Assembly (NCBI RefSeq): GCF_000972845.2
Contig: NC_040016.1
Span: 4,856,701-4,920,700 of the forward strand
Reading direction: 5' to 3'
Origin: Larimichthys crocea
Taxonomy: Eukaryota > Chordata > Actinopteri > Sciaenidae
DNA: 64,000 bases
The position numbers and the translations under genes are program-made. Shown here one piece after another: positions 25,410 to 36,450 of this stretch (positions within the stretch are counted from its first letter, which is position 1; each line of letters opens with the position of its first letter). The notes below the pieces were generated by a model that worked only from the letters and a program-made list of their open reading frames with translations, was not told the DNA's origin and made no database searches.

Positions 25410-27887
25410 TGCAACACTTTCGGACTGCAGCCATTCTAGATGTTTGTAACCCCACCAGAAGTACCACTGTGCATTTCAGAAGAGTCCCAGAAGAAGCTTT
25501 CCAAGAGCCGAGAATACAGAATGTTTTATTTTTGATGGACGCCGTGACCCTCCAAATCAATCGATAGAGCTGGTTGGTAGTTAGACACACAAACTGCATA
25601 GAGAATCTAGTTGATTTTCAAAATAAAATGCTGTGTGCGATAGTAATCAGGGGTCGTGTACTTTCATACCTACACTTACTATTCCACTATTTATTATCAG
25701 GTCTCACTTCTTATCGTTTTAGCTCTAATTTCATATGGTATAGTTCAGTTCGTTGTTATGCCGATTTAATTTGTTGTTGCTATTTTGGTTAATAAACATC
25801 ATAAACTTTTTAAACTCTTTGGAGCAGGAGCCTACTCAGCCTCTTAGCCACTAGATTAGCATTAAACTCCACCGTACCATAAATTATGGGGTAGTGGTTT
25901 TGGGTAATATGTGTTTCCGTTATGACTATTAGTGTTTTTTTCTGTTGTTCAAACATACAAACTTTCAAACTGAAGGAGTGAGATTGGGTAAGGCAGCAGG
26001 GAACAGTCTGAACAACATGACCTTGCCAACACAGTCAGAGCCTTGTCTGCAGGGCCGTCTGACGTTATAGCAGATCACAGATTCAAACCAGACTCTGCTG
26101 GACCGATTTTGTGCCTCTTCCATGACAAATGAAGCTGTGTAATGGATGTTAAATTCTGGAGAGTACAAAATGTAACAAAAAGAAAGCATCAACAAGACCG
26201 AATAGGTCTACAGTTAAACTATGATTACTTCTAAATGTCACCCTTCCCACTCAAGTCATAAATAGTAGATGTCAGTGAGGACAAACTGTTTAAGAGGGTG
26301 AATTCAGAGTCGAGGAGGTTGACACTCAATGTTTCACTCAATTCCTTATATTGTATGCAGTTTATACAGTTTTAAAGTGCTGTATCACAAATGGTAGTAT
26401 TGGACAAAACAGTAAGTAACAAGCAACAAGTAAATTCTTTTTCACATTATTCTTTAGCACATATTGTATTTCAATAACTTACATTTCTTTATGGCCATGC
26501 TCTTAATGAAACAAGTATTTATTTTTCTTTCTCCTCAGGGAGAACCAGGAGGTAGCAACTAAATTCTACTGTACCTATTTATAACATCTGAGGAAGAAAG
26601 TGACAAGTACACATGTAAACACTGTTCTGGCATAAAAAAAAACAAAAAAACAAAAAACAAATGCACACTGTACTGTACAAATAAAAGCTGTTTTTCAAAT
26701 TTCCATATGATTAGAGGAAACACATTTATTTCTTGTTCAATTATTGAATCTTTCTCTAGCTCCACTATGTGGGGAACATAATTATATGCTGAAACTACAT
26801 CACCTGGTCCTCGCAGACTCCGCTAGAGTGGAACATTAGCTCAATCAATGTCAATTATTTTCCAGTCTCCATTATTGCACTGCCAGGAGTAGGCAGAATT
26901 TTAATCCCCACTCTACAATTGCTTTAGCTACATGAGTCTTGGGCTTTTTGTCATGATTAGAAACATGACTGAACATTAAGCCCAATGGCGTTCAACAAGT
27001 AGTGCAGAAAAAATGATAATGGGTTTGTCGCTCAACAAAGTGCAGCCCAGTAGTGGAAGTCAGTAACGGTGGCTATAGATTTGGTCCTGTGTAGTTTTAC
27101 AGTCTCTGTCGGCTAATAGAACTTTGGTAGCAAATAGAGCAAATGTCTCTATTTGTCACATACACAGAAGCACAGCATGTTAACTGCTGTTATAAAGTCT
27201 TACCATAGTGACCGCTGGAAACACAAACTCTGTGTACATGATACGTAAGGATGTATACATGCAGGGTCAGATGGACACAGAGAAAAGTAAATCTTAAAGG
27301 AATGCGGCATTAATGGTTCTGATCTTTAGAGGGAATCTTAATTGCATTTCACCCTGTTTATGTTTTTAGTTGTTTTGCAAAAGTGATCTTCTGTCTTAAC
27401 TAATTTTTAGGAAGATGCTCTGCACTTTCTGTAACAAACAATCAAGCACATCTAATCAGAAAACAACTTAGGATTGTGGTTTAACAGCATTTTATTCAAT
27501 CCAAATCCAGTGTCAAATCCTCTTAAATCCCCAAAAGTAATTAGGTTTAACACTTGCAAGTAACCAAAGTTGAAAATAACTAAAACAAAGATCTTGAAAC
27601 AGCATTTCTGGGGTGATTAGGCAATTTTGAGTGCAGTCAAAATTAATTTTCACAACCTGTTTCTACAATGTGAAAATGAAATGCAAGATTAATTAAATGT
27701 TAGGTATCATGCTCACAATCTATTTTTGGCTGAGTGCACCATGAGCACATTAACCAAATAGACAGCAATGGTTTCATTTGATCCCTTATGGAATTATTAT
27801 GAATTGGCTGCTTTAGTATAATCCTTCAGCAGTGATAATTATTGGCTAAAAGTTAAAAAATAATGCTTTAAATGAGAAGCCCGTTAC

Positions 27888-27950
27888 CTGAATGTTTCCT
27901 ACACCAATATGATCACATGTCCAGATCAACTCAAACTCAACATCTTCCAC
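27888..27950 (-). other. candidate 63-nt cassette exon in cdh4 intron 3 (speculative)
   Basis: On the minus strand a 63-nt open stretch has a plausible acceptor (ctttccacag before GTGGAA) and a good donor (CAG followed by gtaacgg). Both ends are phase 0, the same phase as the junction between cadherin exons 3 and 4, so inclusion would add 21 residues (starting VEDVEFELIW, ending GVGNIQ) to the prodomain linker without shifting the frame. It lies 212 bp downstream of the prodomain exon. The pyrimidine tract is weak and I do not recognise the peptide. Short stretches with borders of this quality arise by chance in introns this large, so this is a candidate only. Confidence 0.3.
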
Positions 27951-28162
27951 CTGTGGAAAGTTTATTTGGGCAGATGACACCTTAGTGTCAGATGGGAAAA
28001 CATCATGCTAGTTTACAGCAATGGTCAAGCAGACAATAGGTAGTTTAGTAATAAACACCCACTTTATAGTTAGCAGTGTGTAATGTAAATTTATTATTTT
28101 ACAGTTGATCAACTTGCCAGTTTAATCTGAGGAAACCATTGCCATGGTGCCATCAGCGTTAC

Positions 28163-28389
28163 CTTTGTCAGAGCTGAAGGATGAGGATGCCCGGCCAGGG
28201 CTAGTTTAACAGTAGTCTCCCAGATGTGTGGGTCATGGAGCCCCCGGGCCGTCACCATGAACTGGACAGGCTCTGACAGGTTAGCCACCTCCTGCTCGGC
28301 ATACACTGTCCCATCAGGCCTGATGCTGAAGTTGGGGTCGTTGCTGACAAAGCCCACCTCCCTGCTGCGCTGGCAGTCCTCAAATTTCA
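28163..28389 (-). CDS. cdh4: cdh4 (R-cadherin) coding exon 3: prodomain
   Basis: This exon encodes about 76 residues of the precursor (pro-) domain of a classical cadherin, a calcium-dependent homophilic adhesion protein of the plasma membrane. The prodomain is removed in the secretory pathway and keeps the precursor non-adhesive. The reading runs from VKFEDCQRSREVGF through DPNFSIRPDGTVYA, SEPVQFMVTARG and IWETTVKLALAG to SALTK. The pattern VKF..C / DGTVYA / VTA / W...VKL is the conserved skeleton of type I cadherin prodomains. A possible N-glycosylation sequon NLS is at residues 37-39. The acceptor is tttctacag before TGAAATTTG, so the first base of the Val codon comes from the previous exon (phase 1). 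The donor is AAG followed by gtaacg (phase 0). The length is 227 bp. The DGTV and VTA positions resemble CDH4 more than CDH2 as I remember them. I am sure of cadherin and fairly sure of cdh4. Confidence 0.9.
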
Positions 28390-28920
28390 CTGTAGAAACA
28401 GACAAAAAGGGGGAGATGGGGTAGAGAATTAAAGAGCAGCACAGTGAGAGTTACTCCATGAGGTGTTCGCAAATCCTTGACACATCTGGCAGGCTTAAGA
28501 TTAACCTGCATCCATCAAGACGTATCTTGAAATATCTCATCCCCTCTGCTGTCACTTCTGATTCGCCGCTTTGACGTCTTTGGCAAAACAAACTGCTTAT
28601 CTGTTCCTGAACCGGAATACACGAGAGGGAACCTAATTCTTTTTCATATCATTCTTTCCCCAAACGAGACAGATAGCGATGTCAAAACAGCATTTCCCTC
28701 TGCTTCTCCAGGGAAGGCATGAAGAGAAGGTCTAAAGCACATTAGGCTGACTAGGCCAATTGTGCTCCATGCTCTGCTGCCAAGAACATGGAGCACAGTC
28801 TTGAATGACATTTGGAGAGTTCTGCTTGACTGAAAGAAAAGAGCTGTGGAGCTGAGAGAAATCTAATGTTTGCACACACACAAACTATACTGCAAATAAT
28901 GCACCGTATGTGTGATGGTC

Positions 28921-28943
28921 TTTTTTTTTTTTTTTTTTTTTTT
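28921..28943. repeat. poly-T run (23)
   Basis: Twenty-three T residues, about 530 bp from the prodomain exon on its upstream (gene sense) side. In gene sense this is poly-A; no retroposon body was recognised next to it. Confidence 0.95.
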
Positions 28944-30407
28944 GAGTTTTTCCACTCCACGCATGAGTAAAGGGTTGGGGCCGATCACAGAGGCACAGGC
29001 AGAAGGATGGCGTGGGCCTGTTGAGTGCATTAGAGCAGATCCTCCAGTGGCAGCTGACATGAATAGGCCATTACACCGCACAAAACACAGGAAACCTACA
29101 GAGTCTGACACGAATATTTAGAAAATCCTTTTATTCTGTTGCCAAATTTAATCAACTCTCAATGCATCATTGTCCTATGATTCACAGCACGATGCAGTGG
29201 CTTGAATGCCGAGAATGACTGATTGTTGTTTTCAACATGTCTGTTAACACACACATGCACGCCATCCCCCGTCTCACTCTACCCCAAAGTCGAATGCATG
29301 TGCTCTGATTATATCTCACAAAGGCTGGCTGCTGATAACAAGACAAATTGATTTCATAAATCACCCAGAGAACAGATCTCTGTTATGAGCTGGCAGCGTG
29401 ATTTAAAAAAAAAAATAAATAAAAAATCCAGCGTGAAAAATTCTGTACGGCAAGCTTTTTATCAAGCCATCTATTTCATTTATCGCCCAGCTTCCTGTCA
29501 AAAGCAGCTCTCCCAAACAACAGGCCAATAAAACATGCGCTCTGCTAGACCACTGCAGCTTAGTGTCACACAAATGAGGCTGCTTGTTTCCAACCTTGGA
29601 GTAATTCCATGCGTAATGGGACGGATGGTAAACATGACAATGTGTCTGCGCTGGCAAATGCAATCCATAATTTTATTTTTAAAAACAAAAACACAACAAC
29701 AAAAAACCTGCCCCAGATGACAACGTCCTTATGTGAGGGATAAGCAATTGCCTTACTTTGGGGATCATTTATCACAGTGGGGGGTGGGTTAACATCAGGT
29801 TGTGACAACATGACACAGACCTGCTTGAATTGTCCACAGATGAATGTTTTGGCAGGCATGTATTATGTAAATGACTTCAATTAGTTTGAACTGAGCTGGC
29901 TAATTGTTGTCACTTAGGCAGGTCTCTCGTGGTTAAGATGGAGAAGCGAGTCTTCGGGATCCGTGTGCTGCTGTAAAGCGCTGCTTATGAATGCGTGTGT
30001 GTGTTCCTGCCTGTGTGTGTGCGTGGGAGTACGTTCAGATAGTTTGAGAATGTCTGCCCTCAGCTGGTGCATACATTCATATTGATCTTAATTCTACAAT
30101 AAAGCCAGCAAGGTCTCCGTGGGTCTGTCTCTTGCCTTGTGTACTGTGCTGGTGCCAGTTGGCATGGGAACACATGTAATCTGCGAGGGATTGCCATTGT
30201 GCAGCATTGTTAGAGGACTCTTTGATTCTATGTAAAAGCACCTTAGTTTACCATTCACCGCCTATTTGTATGTACCCACGAGGGGCCTGGACCATGACCC
30301 CTGATTTCTAACACATCTACTTAGTGTGTAGAAATTCTTAAATGCTCTGCTATTCATTAAAATTCTGGTTCGCAAAAGCACATTTAAATTAGGTGGTGGG
30401 ATCTGAT

Positions 30408-30452
30408 CTGCCGCTTTCATCTCTATTCAACAGATAGAGATGAAAGCAGCAG
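30408..30452. repeat. 19-bp inverted repeat, one mismatch
   Basis: ctgccgctttcatctctat (30408-30426) pairs with atagagatgaaagcagcag (30434-30452) except at one position, around a 7-nt loop. Confidence 0.93.
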
Positions 30453-30499
30453 AAAGACAACACTGAGACTAGATTCTGATAGGGAAACTCTGTGTGTCT

Positions 30500-30531
30500 G
30501 AGGGAGAGAGGGAGAGAGGGAGAGGGGGAGA
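30500..30531. repeat. (GGGAGA)n purine tract
   Basis: Repeated gggagag units on the plus strand, polypyrimidine on the gene strand. Confidence 0.9.
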
Positions 30532-31610
30532 TGGTAGGATAAAAGGAGAAGGAAGGAGACAGATTCTGTAGCAAACAGAAAAAAATACGTAGTGATACAT
30601 TACACAGTACATAAAATAAACCGTAATTGGAGCAATTTTCTCAGCACTAAAAATAAAATCCTTAGTTTTCAGCCTAATGCAGATTACTCGTTGTTGTCAT
30701 AATGGAAATAGAAATGGTGAATGAAGACTAACACTGCTGATAACTAATCTGCACTTATTTATTGTCATTGTTCTCCAGGGCATGTAATTCGTTTTGTCAT
30801 CTCACGCTTGACAAACTACGGCATCCCTTTGTACAAAAAGTCAAACCTGAAATGAATAAATGAAGACGAAGCTTCAGGGTGTTACTGACAGCCCTGAAGG
30901 TCAGTAAACGCTCAGCCCGTCTTCCATTTAAAATGACAGACTTCTTTTACTGCAGGTTCAATGAATGCTGCTACTAGACTTAACTTCATTACCAGGTGAG
31001 CTTATCTGGAGCACCAGGACTGAATGGAAGAGACAGAGGAATGTGCTGAGTACAGCTCTGGCCTTTGGCTACATGCTGAAGACTTTCGCTGTATAATTTA
31101 TACAAGTGTACCGGTAGTTATTTTACAATCTGAAAAATCTGATGCTGAAATAATTTCTGTCACCCTTCACGCAGGCTCGTTTCTGATTACGGCAGATATC
31201 TGCACACAGCTCCATTCACCAGCCACTCTTCCGTCAATGTTTTAATTGTTAAGTGTGTCAGTTTGTGCTTGTCACTGGGCTTAAAACACATATTGCTGAT
31301 TTCAACAAGCTAACAGAGCCAACTGACATCATGTCATAACCACATCTGGTGCATAGATAATAGCTTGCCTGTCATTAGCTTCTCCCAGTAGGTTTTGATT
31401 GATTTTGCAGATCAAGAAAATGTCTAATGGGAGACATCATGATACAGCATTTCAAGCCACTGGGTGACCTTGTTTACCCAGCATGCATATCTCTGTCAGT
31501 GCGAAGACTGTCAGGAAAAAAACTCACTGTGTTAAATTTTTCAGGACCCCTCGGAATCTGTAGCCTGGATGCAAACATATTTTCCCTGCAAACAACTTAA
31601 CTGAATTATT

Positions 31611-31612
<2 letters not shown>

Positions 31613-31646
<34 letters not shown>

Positions 31647-31786
31647 ATATTATATATATATATATATATATATATCTATATATTTATATATATTTATATA
31701 TATATATCTATTATTATATTAATTATATTATATTATATTATAATATTATATTATATCTATATTATATTATTATATATTCATATATG
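31613..31786. repeat. long AT-only tract, (TA)n with TATTA units
   Basis: About 170 bp almost entirely A and T, beginning as perfect (TA)n and passing into TTATA/TATTA-type variants with three or four C interruptions. Confidence 0.95.
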
Positions 31787-33084
31787 GGAAGACTGATAGC
31801 ATTGCTTCAAACAGCCATCTCGTCAGTCCAGAATCAGCCAAAATGTATAAAAATAGAGACAATTTTGTGCCTTGCTGGTTTTGGCAACAGCCTTCTGACT
31901 CATAGATGAATTGTGTAAAATTGCCTTCTTCATCTATGGGTATATAAATGTGTGTGTGTGTCCCTGTACTTTGCCTTGAGGAATACATCAGGAGTATTAA
32001 GCCACCAGCTCAAGTGTGTGTGTGTGAGTGCGTGTTTGGACTCTGTTATTCTATTCGGTAGCCTGGATATGTGCAAATGTATGTGTGTTAGGGTACTGGT
32101 CTGCTTCTCTGAGCGTGCATGCATAGTATTGTATATGTGTGTATGTGTATGTGTGTGTCAGGGTGTATCCTGTATATTTTAGTGCATTCAGCCATCCACA
32201 GCATTGTTTGGCAGGCTGCTGAGGCTCGTGTCATTCTGCTCGGCTGCTCTTCTCTGGACTCGTACGGCAGAGAACATGCTGTCCAACAGAGTGGCTCGTG
32301 TGGCACAGTGGCGGCTAAAACAGAGTGGGCAAGCAGCCATGACCATACCAAGTCCTCCATGCACACACAGCTAGAGCGAGAGAGAGGCAGAGAGAGAGAG
32401 ACACTTATGCTCTTTGTCTCTTTCTGCTTATAGATCCACGACAATACCCGAGAGGAGGCCAAAACAGCTCTTGTATAGAAACATTACACGTGATGACAGG
32501 TAGTAACTCTTCCATCCACGTGGAACATGCCTCCCTCATCCCTCCTCACCTGCCTACACCGTTTTTACCTGTCGACCGTGGACGCCTCCCCTCTCCTCCC
32601 TGGCATTCTCGCCTCTTCCTGTCACCATCGCCTCCACTCTCTAGTTCTCTAGTGTCACAGCTCCCCCGTCCTCTCCGTTTAACCCACCTCCTCTATGCTT
32701 CTCTCGTACTTCCTGCAGACTGAGAGACTTTTTCCCCGATGCAAATCAGGACAGCTGGTCTGAGCCAAAGGCCTAGCAAAACATGAAAATGGGCACCCTT
32801 TTGGATCAGTTATTACTTTTGTAAGGGAGAGCTAAGAGAAGAGCACAGAAGAACTTAAAGAGACGGAAAACAAAAGGCACGGTCACATCAGTCTGATTTT
32901 AGCATTTACACACTTGTTAGCTGGTTTTAGTGATTATATGCTTTTACGGATCATTTTTAAGATCTTAAGATCATATCTGTATTGTCTTGCTTTTATGTAA
33001 CAACCTTTATTACTGTTCTAAGTCTCCCTTTTATGATTTTGCTTTTATTCTGCATGCCTCACATTGTATTTATTGCTTCTATTT

Positions 33085-33150
33085 AATGAGTTACAAAGTG
33101 CTTTGTTTTTTGTGATTTGAAAGGTCTATAAATAAAGATTATGATATTAA
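33085..33150 (+). mobile_element. LINE-type 3' tail fragment
   Basis: The sequence tgtgatttgaaaggtctat followed by aaataaagatta resembles the 3' terminus (tgtgaaaggtgctatataaataaag, here slightly diverged) of LINE2/RTE-like fish elements. Only the terminal few dozen bases are convincing. Confidence 0.45.
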
Positions 33151-34467
33151 CTACAGCTGCCAAAAATAGATGTCTGACACCAAACTGTAGAACATAAAAT
33201 ATCCCCTTTTATGCAGCTGACACAGATGCAGAGAAAAGTTTAAGTTAAAAGTGTCACTGTGGCAGCCTTGGTTAGAGAGTTAGGCATGTCACGTATAAAG
33301 CCGATGAATAGATTCATACTGAGCAACTCCTTTTGTTAAGGTGCTGCTCATCCCAGTCGTGGCACAGCGCTAAGTAAACATTTTCCCGTACCCTGTTGCT
33401 ATCCTCAAGCCAACGGGAAAATCAACGCCACCCACCCAATTTACAAATGACAGTATTTTTGCCAGGCTGAAGCTGTGATAGACGGCAGCACTGAGCCCAC
33501 CGACAAGTCAAATAACACAACATACTGTATGAGGCTGTAATTTCTCAGTTTATAAAAAAAACAACAACTCTAAATTCAGTGCATTTTGTGCGCATGTTGC
33601 AAGTAATCTCACAGGTCATAATTATTTGTATTTAGCATTTTAATTTTGGTGAGTTAAATCTGGAATAACAAATTTGGTTTTACTCATTAGCATCAGGAAT
33701 TAATACGGAAACATGAATAAAACTCTAGTTGGATACTCTAGCATTTGTTTTAAGGACTCACAAGGAATAACGAGTGTCAGTCTCATATTCTGTTTTTGTA
33801 AAACAAAACTCAAAAGCTTCATTTTGCTAATGAACAGATAAGACCCTTGAATTAGACATAAAAAACCTGCTACTGATATCAGAAGGGAAAAACACGTAAC
33901 ATATCCCCAAAATGTCAGCTTTGTTTTCAGCTACACTGCCAAGCTTTTCAGTGCTTTCATTGGGGATCTACAAGGTTTTGATGAACTATAACAAACCCTA
34001 AAGGTGCATGTAATCCTCCAGTGTGAGTTTCAACATGAAAAAAGGCTGAATGTACAAAGTTTTTATCTGACAGCAACATTATAGCGGGTACAGATCTACT
34101 CAAGAGACATTTGAGCTGTTTTCAACTACTAAAGGCAAGAGAAATGAGAAAAGTTTACGCCTTTCAGTGGGTGGTGAAGTAACGGGTGGTGAAGCAGTGG
34201 TTAAAAGGGGTGATTGGCAAGTAAAGTTGTAAGTAAGTAAAGATGTAAAAATGTGTTTTCTGATGTTGTGATTTATCGCAACTAAAGTTCAACATCTTGT
34301 GAATCTGCAGTCAAACCTGAGGTGGTCCATGCAGTACATCCACAACCCTTGAAATGCTTTTGAAATCCAGCCCAGTGTGTCCCCACAGGAATGCTTATAA
34401 CTAATTCAATTTACATGCTTCTGTTTTTAAAAACACTGCAGGTACAATGTGACTTTCCTGAAAAGGC

Positions 34468-34492
34468 TTTTTTTTTTTTTTTTTTTTTTTTT
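34468..34492. repeat. poly-T run (25)
   Basis: Twenty-five T residues; no retroposon body recognised next to it. Confidence 0.95.
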
Positions 34493-36427
34493 GCCGCAGT
34501 TGGAAATGAATTTTCTCTGCCTCTGCAGTTCTCTGTTTCAACAAAAGCCCACACAGTTCCCTCTGACAGCTCGCTCTCACAAAAGAGAACCAGTGCGACT
34601 CAAGTGTGTGTACGTGCGTGTGTGTTTGTGTCCCAGTGTGTGCCTGCGAAGGGAGCCAGAGTGAGAGAGAGAGAAGAGGGACATCGGAGTGGGAGTGTGT
34701 GACACAAGCTCTTTGCATATACGATTATTACAGTTGATGCATAAATAGGTATGGGTGTCATGGACTTGTCGCGTTCTCATGGGTGTGTATGTGTGTGCGT
34801 GGGAGAGAAGGTGCTGTCAACCTGCATTTGTGTGCGTCAGTGCTCATGTTTCACTTTTTAAACACCACATGCTTGTTATCTTGTGCCGGCGCACTTACAG
34901 TGCTGAACAAAACCTTGTCACATTGTTAGTGCATTGTCACATCTATAGGGCCAGCATCCGCCCTCAACCTCTTTGGCCCCCACCCTGTCACCCCTTTGTT
35001 TTTTCTTCTTCTGTCACCTCCCTCGTTCTGCAGGTATATGGATGAACAGCTGTAAAAGAAGGCATTCCCGCATTGGAGCCTACGAGCCTGTCAGGATACA
35101 GAGAGTCTTTATACTGCAGATCTGTCTGTAATGTATCCGCACACATACAGGATGTTGTGTGGGCCACATACTCGGTTGTCACAAAGGTTGTCACAGTGTT
35201 TCAGTGGATTATAGAGATTTCCCCACAGATATTTGCCTTTCTTTGCACACCACCTCTCTTGCACGTCGGCACATTACAGAGTAAGCTTTGCTCTACATTA
35301 TAGCTCCAATCTCAGAGAGTTAAAGTTCTGCTGTAAACACTGTCCCGTGTGTTTTGTCCAGGGCACTTTTGGGTAGAGCTTTTGGGTTTTGCACATCCCC
35401 GGACCCTGCTCTTATCGCTGCATTAGCCTTCTCTCACGGGCACGGGCATGAAGAAGCTTGAGGAATGAGAAAGGGGAAAGAGGCGAGATAAAGAGGGAGA
35501 GCGGGAGCAAAGCAGAGCGGATGCAATTAAAAGACCGGGTCACAGATCGCAGTGCCAAGCGTCAGTGTGATTAATACACCACCATTCAGCCCAGGAGCTT
35601 TTCTCCTCTCTGTGTGGATGTGTGTAGTGTGTGTGCAGGGAGGGGGTTATGTTTGTGAATCTGTTATGTTCTAAGCATATCACAGCTAGGGGGCACCAGT
35701 GTGTCTCAATACATTTTATCTAAGTGTGCCAGGACTAACCCTGTTTAAGGTTAGGTCAGAAATTCTAGTGACCTGAACAAACCAGTTACAAGAAATGACC
35801 TGTCCTGGTCTCACGTGAGACAAAACATCTAACATCCAAGTTAAAAGACCTTTTTTTGGCCTAATATAACAAGATGCCACCATATTTCAACACTGTGGTG
35901 TCCAGGGTCGAAGAGACCTATTGCTGCCTTCCTAGACATAATAGATAGCTTGCCGTTGACGTTCCAATCTGCGTGAACAGACATCTGTGTCTCCAGACTA
36001 CAATATGTTGACAATAACACCTCTATGGGTAAAGACATTCTCTTTGGCTAATTCTGGGTGTATAGTATTTGTGGTGTTATCTTGGCGTTTAAAGTTTATC
36101 CACCATCACGAGTTCAGCAGAATGTGAGACCGACTCAGGCACTTCTGATGTACTTTGAGAGTGTCTCTAATTCTCCTTGGCCAAGCATCAATAAATATTA
36201 CAGCATAAGACATCGGAGGTTCCTGAACACTTTCTGAACTCCTGACCTCACCATTGACCTTTGACTTTAGCAATTTCTCCACAACAATTAACGCAGCACA
36301 TTGGCTTTTAAAACTTAAAAATTAAGACTAATTTAAACTAAAGCAATTCTGAAATTCTGTTGTCTACTTTAATGAACATCCACTATCCTTGATTTTTTTT
36401 GTATGCTGTTTGGCTGACCATCTCATC

Positions 36428-36450
36428 AAAAGAAAGAAAGAAAGAAAGAA
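36428..36450. repeat. (AAAG)n microsatellite
   Basis: Five to six AAAG units. Confidence 0.9.

Larger units (their letters stand above)
21157..28162 (-). other. cdh4: cdh4 intron 3 (7.0 kb)
   Basis: A GT-AG intron between the prodomain exon (donor gtaacg) and the furin-site exon (acceptor tttttcttttcag). It contains a long GT microsatellite (23188-23229), hairpins at 24572-24613 and 25360-25409, A-rich runs near 22560-22625 and 26630-26665, and the 63-nt candidate cassette exon at 27888-27950. The rest shows no recognisable feature. Confidence 0.85.

Noticed and set aside
35660..36060. Possible LTR or unnamed repeat (tgttatgttctaagcatatc onward)
   Set aside because: No TATA box/poly(A) arrangement, no terminal repeat and no recognisable phrases, so it was not listed as an element.
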